Made by a program: the position numbers and the translations under genes. A stretch of 64,000 bases of DNA from Spinacia oleracea (taxonomy: Eukaryota; Streptophyta; Magnoliopsida; Caryophyllales; Amaranthaceae): the NCBI RefSeq assembly GCF_020520425.1, contig NC_079492.1:144987861-145051860 (forward strand). Direction: 5' to 3'. Every line of letters starts with the position of its first letter. Within the stretch, counting starts at the first letter, position 1. The notes below the pieces were generated by a model. That model searched no databases. It saw only the letters and a program-made list of their open reading frames with translations, and had not been told where the DNA came from. Of the stretch, positions 46,109-58,062 are shown in pieces.

Positions 46109-46270
46109 AGATACCAATTGTTTGTTGGTTCAGTGGTGATTGGGGCTGAACTTGGTAGGGAGAACTCGTGTTCGATCCCCCGCAATAATAATTGTGAGGG
46201 GACTGAAACCTAACCACCCAGAACTCGCCCCGAATCCGGATTGGCCTTAAGGGTGAACCGGTACTAACAC

Positions 46271-46295
<25 letters not shown>
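46109..46295 (+). mobile_element. tRNA-derived SINE
   Basis: An internal RNA polymerase III promoter is visible: an A-box-like TGGTTCAGTGG (46126-46136) and a B-box-like GTTCGATCC (46170-46178). The element ends in about 25 A. It is flanked by a 15-bp target duplication, ATCATAGACGATTAG (46094-46108) and ATCATAGACGGTTAG (46296-46310), one mismatch. It is about 187 bp long. The clear duplication and intact A-tail suggest a fairly recent insertion. Mobilisation would depend on a LINE elsewhere. Confidence 0.88.
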
Positions 46296-46301
<6 letters not shown>

Positions 46302-46486
46302 GACGGTTAGTCATAGAACTCGGGTTTAAAGTTTTTGATTATTCGGCTTGGATTCCTTGAATTTCATTTTGATGTATTAAAGAAATTAGCAATGATATGT
46401 TACTCTGAATTATTGCGTTCAAAGTAAAGAACAGGGGAACGGTCAGCAGCATAGGTGCTGAGACAATAAACCTTGTTGAGCACATA

Positions 46487-46811
46487 CTCCCTCCGTCCCT
46501 TAATACTCGCACCGCTTTCCTTTTTGGGCCTTTCCTTAATACTTGCACCGCTTCTATAAATGGAAAATCTTACCAATATTATATTATTTCTCACACTTAC
46601 CTACTACCCCGCCTACACCACTATTCCCTACAAAAAATCATTTAAAAATTCACTTACCCCACTCACCACTCTCTATCCCTTACATATGTCCCACTAACTA
46701 TATTAAAAAAATACTCCACTATCAACTAACACAATTAAATTAATAAGTCAATTCAAATGTCTTAAACTCTGCACCGGTCAAACCGGTGCGAATATTAAGG
46801 GACGGAGGGAG
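46487..46811. mobile_element. Stowaway-like MITE, CTCGCACCGCTTTCC subfamily
   Basis: TA-flanked, with ends CTCCCTCCGTCCCTTAATAC and ATATTAAGGGACGGAGGGAG. The closest relative in the window is 47743-48073, in opposite orientation. Confidence 0.88.
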
Positions 46812-46868
46812 TATTTAGCATCAAGGATACAACTACCCCTGCTACGAGGAAATATGTATTTTAAGATA

Positions 46869-47134
46869 CTCCCTCTGTCCCTTAATACTTGCAACGTTTT
46901 GATTTTTTTTACACTATTCACATAATTTACTTTGACCTTATTTTATTTCTAGTATATGTATGAAAACAAATGTTAGTATATAATATATTGCCGGCTTCAT
47001 CTTAATATATATTTTCAAAATATAAATATTTTTATAAGTTTTTATAATAAGTAGTTAAAGATATTGGTGGTCAAAGTTGTGCCTTGTCAAGCGTGTCGAG
47101 TCAAAACGGTGCGAGTATTAAGGGACGAAGGGAG
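46869..47134. mobile_element. Stowaway-like MITE, same subfamily as 15833-16092
   Basis: TA-flanked, with ends CTCCCTCTGTCCCTTAATAC and GTATTAAGGGACGAAGGGAG. Only about 55 bp from the previous MITE. Confidence 0.87.
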
Positions 47135-47742
47135 TACATATTACCCCCGTTAACCAACAAAATAGGCTAAAGATAAACGCTAAAGGACAATCAATTTTTT
47201 TTTTAAATGGCATCGATTTTTGAAAAATGGCATAAAAAATGGCACCTGTTTTAATGTTTATATTATCCCTATTTTATCGTTTAGAGGGGTGATATGTATC
47301 TTGAAATACGTATAAGATATTGGCCTCTCCGCCTTCGCCGTGATACTCCTGCTAGCAGTATCCTTGATGCATCTTGTTGTGCTTTTGTCAGTTTCGTGAG
47401 TATTAAGCTGTCAAATGTTTCAATAGTTCTGCGCTTTTGTGGAGCCTATCCTCTTAATCTGAAGCCTTTTCCTAATTCAACTAACTAAAACACCTGGACT
47501 TAGGCAAATTAACTCCTCGGGATCAGAGTTTCCTTGAGGCAAAGAGCGAACACTCTTCCTATGCCACAACCTCCCGTCTTAGATTTCAGACTTATTGGTA
47601 GACTTTCTTTTAAAAGTATGAATACCCTTATGTGTTTGATGCACTCAGATACACCTAAGAATTTTTATATCATCGGTGGTGATCTGATATGTAACATCAA
47701 AAGTAGCAGCGGTGGCGGTCTGATCATCATCAAAATTATTAC

Positions 47743-48073
47743 TTCCTCTGTCCCTTAATACTCGCACCGGTTTGACCGGTGTGGAATTTAAGACATTTGA
47801 ATTGACTTATTAATTTAATGGATGTTAGTTGATAGTGGTGTATTTTTTTAATATAGTTAGTGGGAAATGTATAAATGGTGAGGATAGGTGAGTGGGGAGA
47901 CAGGGAGTTTAATTTTAAATGATTTTTTGTATGGAGTAAGGGTGTATGTGGATTAGTAGATGAGTGTGAGAAATAATATAATATTGGTAAAAATTTCCAT
48001 TTATAGAAGCGGTGTAAGTATTAAGGGATGACCCAAAAAGGAAAGCGGTGCGAGTATTAAGGGATGGAGGGAG
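47743..48073. mobile_element. Stowaway-like MITE, CTCGCACCGGTTTGACC subfamily
   Basis: TA-flanked, with ends CTTCCTCTGTCCCTTAATAC and GTATTAAGGGATGGAGGGAG. An inverted relative of 46487-46811. Confidence 0.86.
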
Positions 48074-48370
48074 TATGAAAGTGTAACACTTAAAATATAG
48101 TTATTTAGGCACAAGTATAACCCAAATACTTTGTAATTTATGACCCGTTCCGTTCGGTATCGTTTTTTATTTACATATTATTTTAATTTTATAAAAGTAA
48201 CCAAAATATGAAACCAGAAAGAAGTAGATTTCAGTTATTTATTGTCAGTTCTTAAAATTAACATGATTATTATATGTATAAATATTTTTTAATTCTTGAT
48301 TCAATAAATCACATGACTTATAAAACCCAAAAATCAAAAACTGTCCTTAGACTTAGTTTTTTAAAACGAT

Positions 48371-48629
48371 CAATCCATGGACTATGGACCGTGGTGCACA
48401 TAGAGCATGGTGCACCAAAAGAAGATATATGCATAAGCATGCGATATAATATTTCACTTTTTTGTTATAAAAATAATATATTATTTTACTATTTATTTAA
48501 AACATAAAAATAAAAAAATAAAAAAAACTCATGTTCTTTTCTCGTAATCATATGTTCTTTCAACTATATACTAGTGTTCTTAAGTTGCACCATACTCTAT
48601 GTGCACCATGGTCCACCTTCTAAATTGCG
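48371..48629. mobile_element. Mutator-like MITE with GTGGTGCAC/GTGCACCA ends
   Basis: A 10-bp direct repeat, TTAAAACGAT, flanks it perfectly (48361-48370 and 48630-48639). Inside, TGGACCGTGGTGCACATAGA near the left end is the inverse of TCTATGTGCACCATGGTCCA near the right end. AT-rich core. A target duplication of 9-11 bp fits Mutator; the end sequence is unlike the other Mutator-like MITE here. Confidence 0.8.
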
Positions 48630-49375
48630 TTAAAACGATAGATCTAACTCCCTAAGTAAATGCTTTGGGCCATTATGGGGCACCCAACATTCTCCACTTA
48701 TCCCAATTGGATCATTGAAACTAGTTAATGGATTTGATTCAAAAATATTGGGCTTTAGAATTAAGGTCCAATCAAATATCCAAACTGTAATTAGTCATAA
48801 ACAATAAAACACGTGCCAGAGGAGATGAAAGAGACAGGAGAGTGATTACGTCATCTATGATTCAATAGCATCATACAGATGACAGGGACATTTATTTGGC
48901 AGGAATATGAGAAATAGTGACGTGGCAGCACAATGTTTGAGGTGACTGCCAATTGTAAAAGTGGACCCCACACCTATTGAACCCCTCAACCTGCGTGGAG
49001 CCTATGAAGGAAATAAAGCAAGGAATGAAAGTGGGCCCAGAACATGTCCCCTCCACCACCGACAATAATCCCTGCTCAAAAAAGCCCGTAAATCGATCTC
49101 ATGATTTTGTCATTCTACCCTTTTGTTATTACACGTTTCGTCTATCCATTCGCTCTCCGGCATTTTCACCCTTCGATCTCAAAATTAAACTGTCGTACGG
49201 AGTAGGGTGCATAACCTTGTAGGAAAAATTTATGTTTATGAAGTTAATAAGTTACCAGATTATATTTATAAGCTTCAGTTAGGTTTTACTCTATTGAAAT
49301 CATGTAATTCTAGGTTAATTATTGATTCAGTTTTAATATATATTGATAAGTTCGTGTGTTATAAGGTGAAGAAAA
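48630..49375. other. Intergenic, no gene seen
   Basis: It includes a G-box-like ACACGTG near 48810 and promoter-like GTGACGTGGCAGC near 48917, but no coding exon follows before the truncated gypsy element. Confidence 0.4.
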
Positions 49376-51062
49376 TCACTCTAACATTAAACTCCGGCCT
49401 TGTCTCCAAAAGTACTCGTAGTTCTTGTTTCTCCGATTTGGGTTGGACCTGAGCTTCCCTGGTAACTTCCACTTATCATTGTTCCTGTGGAGGCAGAAAA
49501 TTTCTTTTCGGGGCAGAGTGAGTGGAGTGTAGTTTGTGTATTTGGGTTGAAGTTCATCCTTTCTCCCGTCTTTCTTCGGGCTCCCATCTCTTACACCCAC
49601 CTTCTCTTTCCCTTTTCTCGAGCTGTCCTCGGGCTTGCTCTGATTTTTTGTGTCTCTCGGATCCGAAGATCCTTTCAATCTTGAAGCCGCTTTGTTGAAC
49701 TCCTCGTTTCTGATGAACGCATCTGCCATTTGGAGCACGTCAGCTATTTGGAAGGGTTTTTCATTGACAGTTTATCACGTAACTTCCCCTCCTCGAGTGC
49801 GTGCTTCAAAGCGAAGATTGCTACGTCTGGCTGTAGATTTGGTATGTTGGTTGATTCCTTCATGAATCTGGCCATGAAGTCCCGTAGACTCTCTTCTCTT
49901 TCTTGCTGGATGGAGGTCAGTTCTGCGGTAGTTCATTCGGGGCGATTATTGCTTACGGACTGTACGCAGAATCTCTTCTTTAATTTCTTCCAACTGCTTA
50001 TTGATCCCTTCGGCAGCGATCTGAACCATTCTCCCGCTACTCCAGTTAACGTGATTGGGAAGTACTTGCACCAACAAGCTTCGGAGTAGGGACTTAGGAA
50101 CATTTGCTGCTCGTAAGAGATGACATGATCCCTGTTCCGTTATACGTTAGGTGCGTCGGCAACCTAACCTTTGGGATCTCCTCCATGACCATCTCTTTTG
50201 TGAATGGGGAGGACGTTGGGGTCATGATTTTCCTCCCTAGCCTCGCTCTGATGTCCCCACTTTTCGAGGTTCTGTGGTTGGAACGCTCGGGAGTTCGTCG
50301 GGGGCTAGGGGTTCGATCACTCCTCCTGTCTCTCCTTCTCGCCGATCGGCTACTGATCTCAGGTCGTTCGCTGGATCTGCTTGACTCACCTATCCTTGAG
50401 TGGACCGATGGCCTCAGTCTGTTGTGCACCGAGCTTCGGATCCGAGTATTCGGGGCCGTTGACTTGCTTTGGAGAGCTGATGGGGTAGGCGTTGGTCTTG
50501 TAAACCAATCTGGCTGTAGTTGAGCCCTTTTCGTTGTATCCCACGTGCTTTCCATCCACCTCAATGTTAGGCGAGTTCCTGTCATGGGAGGTAGCTCTTG
50601 TTCGGGTCTGGAAACCTCTTCATTGGGCGGCATGTTCAGCTTTCGCCTAGTTCTCCTTTCCTCTCGGCGGTCGTTTGCCAATCCCTTCTCCTTCTCGTTG
50701 AAGAGGAAGTTTTGCATGATGGTCATGGCCGCGTTGAGTTCCTCCCGGGAAGGAATTGGAGGTCTTGCGATCGTGGAGGTCGTAGCTCTTCTTGGCCGTG
50801 ACCTCGCCGCCGACCGCGGTTGCGCCTCCGCCTCCAATTCTGAATCTGTGTGGACTATAATTTCGTCATCATTATTGTTGACATTGTTGTTATCAATTTT
50901 CAAAGAAAAGATGGTTAATGTTTCAAGGCTTTGAAGTGTTTTTCCCCACAGACGACGCCAAATTGTTCCGGTGTTGGAACAATGGGCTTCGTATGAAGGC
51001 CCTTCTTGTATGTGTTGAAAATCTTGCTTGCTTGAATGATTTGGGTCCGAATTCACCTGCAC
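49376..51062 (-). mobile_element. Truncated Ty3-gypsy element, leader and gag only
   Basis: Read on the minus strand, the motif TTTGGCGTCGTCTGTGGGGA (about 50940-50960), widely found just before gag in plant gypsy elements, is followed by a basic, proline-rich gag start (50094-51062, with TPSPRRTPERSN and RARLGRKIMTPTSSPFTKE). After a frame change the gag continues at 49376-49738 (QMADAFIRNEEFNKAASRLKG, then a basic tail with SRKGKEKVGV). It stops there: no protease, reverse transcriptase or integrase is present. The antisense plus-strand frames over this area (50104-50934) are shadows. Confidence 0.78.
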
Positions 51063-51377
51063 AATGACAAAGTCACTAGCCTCGGGGGTGTTTCTGAGGA
51101 AAGCCCCTCCGATTCCTAAGTAAGAACGATGATCGGATTCTAGAGAAAAGTTCTCTAGAGAGTAGTCTTAAGGCGGTAAATTGGACGTACCTTGAAGTGT
51201 GAGCCTTGGCGGTTTATTTATAGTGTTTGTGTAATAAATGCCCATAGGTCATTTATTGCTATTGGGCTTTGGGCCTTTGTTGGTGGTTGATCAGCCATGT
51301 AGAGTAGAAGTGGGTTTGATGTTGTTGTGTTGAGCCATTGGGATTTGGACTTAGTGGCCCAATTGGGAGCCCAAACA
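51063..51377 (-). mobile_element. Probable 5' LTR of the truncated gypsy element
   Basis: On the minus strand it could start TGTTTGGGCTCCCAATTGGG (51377) and run to about 51063 before the gag leader. It contains a TATA-like CACTATAAATAAACC (about 51210-51224). No matching 3' LTR is found, in keeping with truncation. Confidence 0.6.
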
Positions 51378-51389
51378 GTTAATAAATAT

Positions 51390-52215
51390 TATATCCCAGT
51401 ATCAGGGATGAAACTTATAAATGTAATGCTTGTTACCTTTCTAATGTTAGGGTTGTTACTTTTTTAATGTTAGGGCTGTTACTTATTAGATTATAGTCCG
51501 GTACTTTTCTTCTAGTATTGTAGCTAGTTTAATAGTTTTAGGAATGTTACCTAAACATTAAGTAGATATTACCTAAGTTATAAGGATGTTACTGATAAGA
51601 CTAATATATGTTACTTTATAGTGTTAGGAATGTTACCTCTAAATAGATGTATTGTTATAAAGTAGATAATATCTAGTGCTAAAAAGTTAAACCACCTTTA
51701 ATATTATTAGTGCTGCTAACAACCAGATACTTTTTTAGTCATAAGATGTCACTTTTTCTAAAATCCCCATAATATAATTGAAATACCTTTTTCATCGTGA
51801 ACTGTCAATGTTAGTTCTTCCTCTTGTTCCACCATGATTGTTGGGTCATCGATTTGATCTTCCATTGTTGTTAGATCTTCGATTTCGTCTTCGGTGTTAC
51901 TTATTATGTTTCTAGTTTCACCGCAATCCCCAAGCTGTAGATTTTTCATTGAAACTTGAAGAGATTGATCGATTTCCATTTGTACTTGATTCTGATATGT
52001 GTGGAATTCCGATCCCAAAGCCTTAGATCTGGTATTTTAGCAGAGCTCGAAAATCGAAAACATATGATTCAATGCGGCGCAAAAAGAGAAGAACTCTATT
52101 TATTAACGGCGTTAAGTTTGTCGTTTCCTTTTTTGAGGGACGCGCGTTTTCCAACTGATGAAGCCCACGCGCGTCACATCATCAACTTGATGATGTTGCC
52201 AGTCTCACAAAAGAC
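51390..52215. mobile_element. Unclassified transposon with GTTACTT-type repeats, copy 1 (truncated)
   Basis: Tandem variants of TAATGTTAGGGTTGTTACTT fill about 51420-51740. The right end (AACATCATCAACTTGATGATG region to AAAGACGCGCTG) is the inverse of the left end of copy 2 at 58970-59665. An 86-codon acidic frame on the minus strand (51758-52018) lies inside; it loosely recalls transposon-derived regulators but I cannot assign it. The left side is probably cut by the gypsy LTR. Confidence 0.55.
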
Positions 52216-53373
52216 GCGCTGAACCTGTAAAGAGGGTTTAAGCCTAGCTAGAGAATAAGGGGGAAAACACATTGGTGAGAGGAATCATCAATTGAGTGTT
52301 ATTGTATTATTTTGCAAGAACTTAATAATACAATAATATTTGAGGGGAGGAAATCTAAAATTTTCACAAACACTTGTGTCCTTTATTTTTGTTATTGATA
52401 TTTGTTCTATATTGTATTTGCAGGGTTTGTTCCCAATCGTTCGTGGCACGTATTTGTTTATAACAAACTATTTACGGGTTACTCCATGAAACCATTTACG
52501 GGTATAAAATCAAATACCTCTTAATAAATTATATATATATATATATAAAAAATACAATTTAGATTCGTTTATAAAAATAGAGTGAGTATGTGTGAATGAG
52601 AAAAAAAAAATTACAATTAAACATTTATTAACAATATTGTTTTAACATTGTAAAATTTGTTTGGATTAAATTGTAAATTATTTCATAAAACCAATTACGG
52701 GTACAAAATCAAATAGTAAATTATATTTAAAATATAGGTAAATTCAATTTCTCCATTTTCAATTCCTATAATTTTCTAAAATATTAAAGCAATTGGTATC
52801 ACTAATCGGAAAATTAACCTAAACCTAGCAAGGTAATCCGAATCCCTAATAAAAACTCACTATGATTCAATCAAAGTTTCTACCTTTCTAAATTCAATAT
52901 TCAATTCCTATGATATTTTCATTTGAGTACATAATAACTAGGAAAAGTGTTCAAAAGTGCAATCTTTGGGAGAATTCACTCTTGAAATTTCTCTCAAATG
53001 ATTTTTTAAGCACATTTTCAATATCAATATGCAAGTTTCAAGCTTTATTTTCGAAAATGATTAGTAAAGTGAAGAACTTTCATGCTTGAAAGGTTTCCCT
53101 TTTACAAAAATCATCATACAAATTTACAAAATACAAGTTTTTTCAAAAGTTCAAGGATGTTTGGAAAAGTTCAAACCTTTTCCAAACTAGAACACATGAG
53201 AATTTCAACTTCTATCTTCAATATTCAAGTTCTATATTCAATATTTAATGATGTTTAAGTGAGATAAATTTCTACTTAAACTAGAATCAATTTCAAGTCA
53301 TGGAGCATACTAAAGGTGAGGCTTTTTAACATGGAAATGTCTAATCTTTAAGAGCCAAAACTCCTAATTTCAA
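52216..53373. other. Intergenic, no gene seen
   Basis: AT-rich sequence with a (TA)n run near 52535-52548. No paired ends or coding signal seen. Confidence 0.4.
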
Positions 53374-55069
53374 TGTAATCCCCCGTAAATTTATAAACGT
53401 TATTTATATATTTTAATGTATAGTTGATTATATTTAAATAGAATTTGCGAATTTTAGAAATAAAAATGTAATTAACGGATATTTATTTTTATACGTTTTA
53501 AATATTTCATCGATTTATGAAATTAAAATATTTTAAATTTTAATGTTGAAAAGAACTTGAATTACGAAAACACGTTCGAAATTGGAAAACAATCCTAATT
53601 GGTTCTGGATTCAAATTCTAAAACTAAATCCTAATTCTAACCCAATTGGGTGAAATCCAAAATAATAAAAACCAAAATCTCTCCTCCCTTCCCTTTCAAT
53701 TTCACGTGAAAACAATCAAACCACCAAAACCCTTCCCTCCTACTTCACTTTCAGGTAAAATAATAAAACCCTCAAACTCTCCTCCTTCCCTTTCGATGTT
53801 GCTTCCCTTGCTGCTATTGCCCAGCCACCGCCACCGGCGACCTCCGTCGCCCATCTCCGTCTTACCGCTGATAACTTCTCCTCACCTTCGTTCTCTCCTC
53901 TTTATTGGTTCATTTCTTGAATCCTAAGTAATTAATTAAATATTTTAATTATATTTTATAAATTTAATTTATGTTTTGATTGAATTAAATTTATGATTTT
54001 TATGATTTATTTACGAATTTCAGATTTAATGTTTGCAAAATTGAAATATTAATTTTCAAATTTCATAAATTGATTGAAACGAGAATTTGAATTAATTAAA
54101 GAGTGAATTTTAAGTTTTTAATGGTTTTAAATCATGGTAGAATGATTAGGAATGATTAAAACTATTATTTTTATACTCTAAGCATGATAATTTGGTGTTG
54201 GGGAAGTTTTAAACAAGTTTATGCTGGAAATTTAAAGTATGATGTTTTGAAGAGTTCTCAATGAATTTCAACCATTAATTCAATAATTATTATGCTAGGA
54301 AATCAAATATCCAAGTGTTGATACTGGGGAAGGTTCTAAATTTGTTTAGGATGTATTTAGAATCCTTTATTATTGTTGTGAATGATTAGAAGTTGATAGG
54401 GAATCTTTTTTGGTTGTTAGGCAAAGAATTCTCTATAGGCGACTTTTGAAAGTGCTAAAGTGGCCTATCAATTTGTTTACACAAGGTACGTACATACCTG
54501 TGTGTTTGTGGATGTGTGCTATTATTGAAACCATGTTGAATATGTCTATGAACTGGGTTGTATTGAAATGTACATGTTTAATGTCGTTGGATGAACATGT
54601 TGAACATAGAGTTTATTATGAGAACTATAACATGTCAGCATGTATGATTGATGCAAGCATGTCAGTTGGGAACATTATATTATTTTATAAATATTGGTTT
54701 AGATCGATTGATCGTTGTTCCCTTTTAGCATTTCACTACTTTATGAGGGTCGAGTACCTTGTTTAGTGAGTTGACACTTTACGCCTACATAAAGGTGGTT
54801 AACCATTATTAAAGGAAGGATTGAATTAATTGGAATACATTCTTGATTGACAGCTTTGTGATCACTTATTTAATTCCAAGATAAAAACAAGTGTGAATAC
54901 TTATTGATTATATGATTTACGTGATTGTTGAGTCATAACAAAGTATTAATCGGTAAATCATGTAAAGTGAAACTGAGTAGCAATAGCTTTAGACTGTGCA
55001 TGTCTGAAGTGACGGACAATCATAAGTTGGGGTCATGTGTCGCCTATGGCTTTTTCCGGGGTCGGTGAC

Positions 55070-56410
55070 AGGCTTAAGTCGTTTCACCTAATCAAAGATA
55101 AACCTAAAATCACTAGCTAAATAGCAAGGGAAGTCAGGATCGAATCCACAGGGAAACAACGTTCTTTCTATTACTAAGAATAAAGTCTAGACTATTGCGA
55201 ACAAGAGTTTGGTTGGTTTTGATACTAAAACTACGACAATAATTAAACAAAGAGGAATTCGGATATTAAAAGGTCTAGGGTATAGGTTCACCAATGAACA
55301 ACAATCCAGGATGATAAACGATCGATAACAATCAATAAAGCAGTTAATTAGACTAGCATGCTCTCTCGAATCGATACTAATCATAGACTTAGAATTAACG
55401 GGCCCTTGCTACGTATTAATTCCAATTCTACCTATTGACACAAGCCTAAACATCAAATTGCACGCATCTCTCGAATCTTAACTTGATATTGCTTGACTAA
55501 AACAATTAAACCTGCGCAAATTAATTGCATAGTAAATGAAACCAATCAATAGGAATTAACCACAATATTAACAATCAACAACATTCAATTATCCCTTCAT
55601 ATTATCCCCAAACCCTAGAAATTGAACTACTCACTCATATTAATAATAAACAAAGCAAATAATACTATTGAAAGCATGATTAAAACAAATGAATAATGCA
55701 AAGTAAGAATTAATACCTTAAATGAAGAACAATGAATAATGAAAGCTTGACTTTTTGATTGAAATTAAAAACTAAGTGTTGCAACAATATGAGTGAATAA
55801 ACTAAGTGTTTAAAACTAAGGAATAAGATGTCCACTAAAAATAAAAGGGCCTAGTATTTATAGTTTGCCCAAAATACAACCCAAAAACCGGAAATAAACT
55901 CGCGAATAAGTGCAGGGGGTTGACGTCGCCCGATCGGGCAGATGGCCGCCCAATCGGGCATTCTGCTTGACAAGCAGGTCGATCGGGCGGTTGCGAAATG
56001 CCCCACATAGCCTCCAGAATGGTCGCCCGGTCCGGATCGAGCGAAGCCCGCCCGATCGGGCGCGCGTTGAAACTTCAAGAAATCTTTTTCTTCGCCTAGT
56101 TTTCTCATTCCGCCCTCCACTCAAAGGGCGATTTGCAGAATGCATCATCCTTCATTCAAAGTACCAAGTCTAACTCTCGGGGCTCGAACATAGGCACCTA
56201 GGCTTCCAAAGGTCGATCATAATCATCCCGAACCTACTCGTGGTCCGTGTAGTGGCCTATATCATCGCGAAACGAGCCTAAAAAGGCTAATTTCTCATCG
56301 AACAAATCCTGAAACTCAAGGCACACTTACAACACATATCAGTACTAAAAACGGCTCCTAAGAGCTCATTTGATGCAGAAAAGTATTAAGGGACGGGGGT
56401 AAAAACTCTA
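55070..56410. mobile_element. Unclassified element nested in the LTR
   Basis: The LTR-like sequence is interrupted from about 55070 (GTCGTTTCACCTAATC) to about 56410 (ACGGGGGTAAAAACTC). Near the left is AGGATCGAATCCACAGGGA, a phrase I have seen in several plant repeats. Exact ends and superfamily are not clear; no transposase or reverse transcriptase is present. Confidence 0.45.
55928..56062. repeat. Clustered GCCCGATCGGGC palindromes
   Basis: The palindrome GCCCGATCGGGC is at 55928-55939. Variants follow: GCCCAATCGGGC, GTCGATCGGGCGG and CCGCCCGATCGGGCG (about 56048-56062). They sit in a GC-rich island inside the nested element. Confidence 0.85.
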
Positions 56411-57173
56411 TATAAAACACACATATCAGTCGGATTGATCACCAGTTCTATTTTATTCAAAAGTTCCTCGATGTCGCAGGTCATTGGGGTTACGGAGTCG
56501 CGCCCGTACCTCGTCTTCCTTAGTGAAGGTTTCTAGTAGACAACTCGGTCCATTGAATATTTCAATTAAAAATATTAATGTTATACAAGTCTAGTCCAGT
56601 CTAGTCTAGTCTAGTCAAGTCAAGTGTGGTCTTCAAGTTAATATGTTTTGGTTTTCCTTACCTATGTTTTATTAATATCATGTTAGGATTGTTCGTTTAA
56701 TAGAATCATGTTAGGACTATTATTGATTTAGTATGTAGTACTCAGCTTTGTTGATTACGTGATTTGTTTGTGTGTGTTGATCATGGCTATGCCTTATTGA
56801 TCATGTGATGACCCATTTTGGTGAGCAGTCTCTAAGGATCAATAAGCATTGTCCATCTGCATGTTTGAAGATTATGCATCATTGGGTTCGGGATTGGAGA
56901 GCTTGTAGTTTAGTTTAATATTCTAAGTAAGTTGGGTTTGTTTTAGTGGACTTTAAACTTGTTGAACTAGTTACATCGACTTTGCTTTCGTTGGTTGGTT
57001 TTGGAATTAATTTCGTAGTTGACTATTTATAATTTAAAGTTAGTTTTATGTTTTCCGCTGCAAAATTCTGAATAAGCCGATACGTTTTCACACGGGCGGT
57101 AATGCCTTGACAATTCTCTACGTTGTATATTAAAAGGTTATTCTAGAAAAGAGAGAATTGTCGGGGTGTCACA

Positions 57174-57414
57174 GAGTGGTATGTTTGAGCTATAAGTTTT
57201 ACTGACTTTTCGTGTCTACTTTTTAAATTTTAAGGCGCCTAACTAACTAATTATTTACTTACAAATTTCGTTGAATTAAACTGCAACTATTAAATTAAAT
57301 AAATTAAAATAACTTTTCGCTGAATTCAATTCAGCCTATTTCAGATTCGATTTTGCTCTAAATAACGGATACTGAGATAATCCGTAATGTAGTTTTTACC
57401 ATTTTAAATAAGAA
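57174..57414 (+). mobile_element. Internal-region remnant of the chromovirus
   Basis: It begins with the degraded primer site and includes AAGGCGCCTAACTAACTA, similar to the leader of Del/Tekay elements. Internal coding DNA is missing; a Helitron end follows at 57415. Confidence 0.45.
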
Positions 57415-58062
57415 CTAGTGTGTGGCCCGAGCGATGCCTCGGTTGCTACATTGAATAACTAAAGTTTTAGATTTTTCTTGAGCTCAATATTTGACCAAAA
57501 TACTTGTATTCTCTAGAATGAAAAATATTCGTTAAGTTCGTCAACTACACAGGCACACTAAGTCATTTATCATGGCAAGTAAGTTTTCAATCATATCATC
57601 TTACAATTTGTATAATTTGTTTTCTCGTGGAACTAAGTGTGTCAAATTAGTAAACACCAAATTAGATATATATGCAGCTATGTAAAACAATCCTATAGTT
57701 GATTCTTATGAGACTTATGACATCAGGTTTCTTCACGGTTGTCATAATGCTTTAATTTTTTTCCCTTTTCAAAATAGTCCATATAAATTAATAAGTCACA
57801 TAAATATTTATTTGTTTTAGATTTCATGTGAACATTTATTTATAAATTAATGTGAAGAGATAAACCACAATTGGTGGTTGATTAAGATGGTAATGAGAAT
57901 TATCATCCAAACTGGAGGTCTGGTGTTCGAACCTCATTGTATTGATTTTTGGTTGTCCATTACATAATACATGGTGAATGGTGAGTGGATGATGTGGCGT
58001 GAGGAGAGTACTACGTGACACATATATATTTTCCACAACGCCTTTTAATATATTAGTATAGA
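57415..58062 (-). mobile_element. Non-autonomous Helitron, second copy
   Basis: On the minus strand it starts TCTATACTAATATATTAAAA after A and ends with a hairpin (CCGAGGCATCGCTCGG), CACACA, then CTAG before T. About 648 bp. It shares end structure with 6983-7446. No RepHel protein. Confidence 0.78.

Larger units (their letters stand above)
53374..57173 (+). mobile_element. Large LTR of a Tekay/Del-type chromovirus
   Basis: The start TGTAATCCCCCGTAAATTTA and end GTCGGGGTGTCACA are the classic borders of Del/Tekay LTRs, which are often 2.5-4.5 kb. The next bases, GTGGTATGTTTGAGC, resemble a decayed initiator-Met tRNA primer site (TGGTATCAGAGC). So this is probably a 5' LTR with a short stretch of internal DNA, not a solo LTR: the 5-bp flanks do not match. 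An unrelated element interrupts it (55070-56410). Small open frames (53646-53927, 54410-54766) are not genes. Confidence 0.62.

Noticed and set aside
50104-50934. Plus-strand frames of 139 and 129 codons
   Set aside because: Antisense to the gypsy gag, which has recognisable features on the minus strand.
53646-53927. 93-codon proline/serine-rich frame
   Set aside because: Lies within the chromovirus-type LTR and has no domain.
55851-56173. Overlapping frames of 87-96 codons on both strands
   Set aside because: They fall on the GATCGGGC palindromes; GC-rich palindromes lack stops on both strands.
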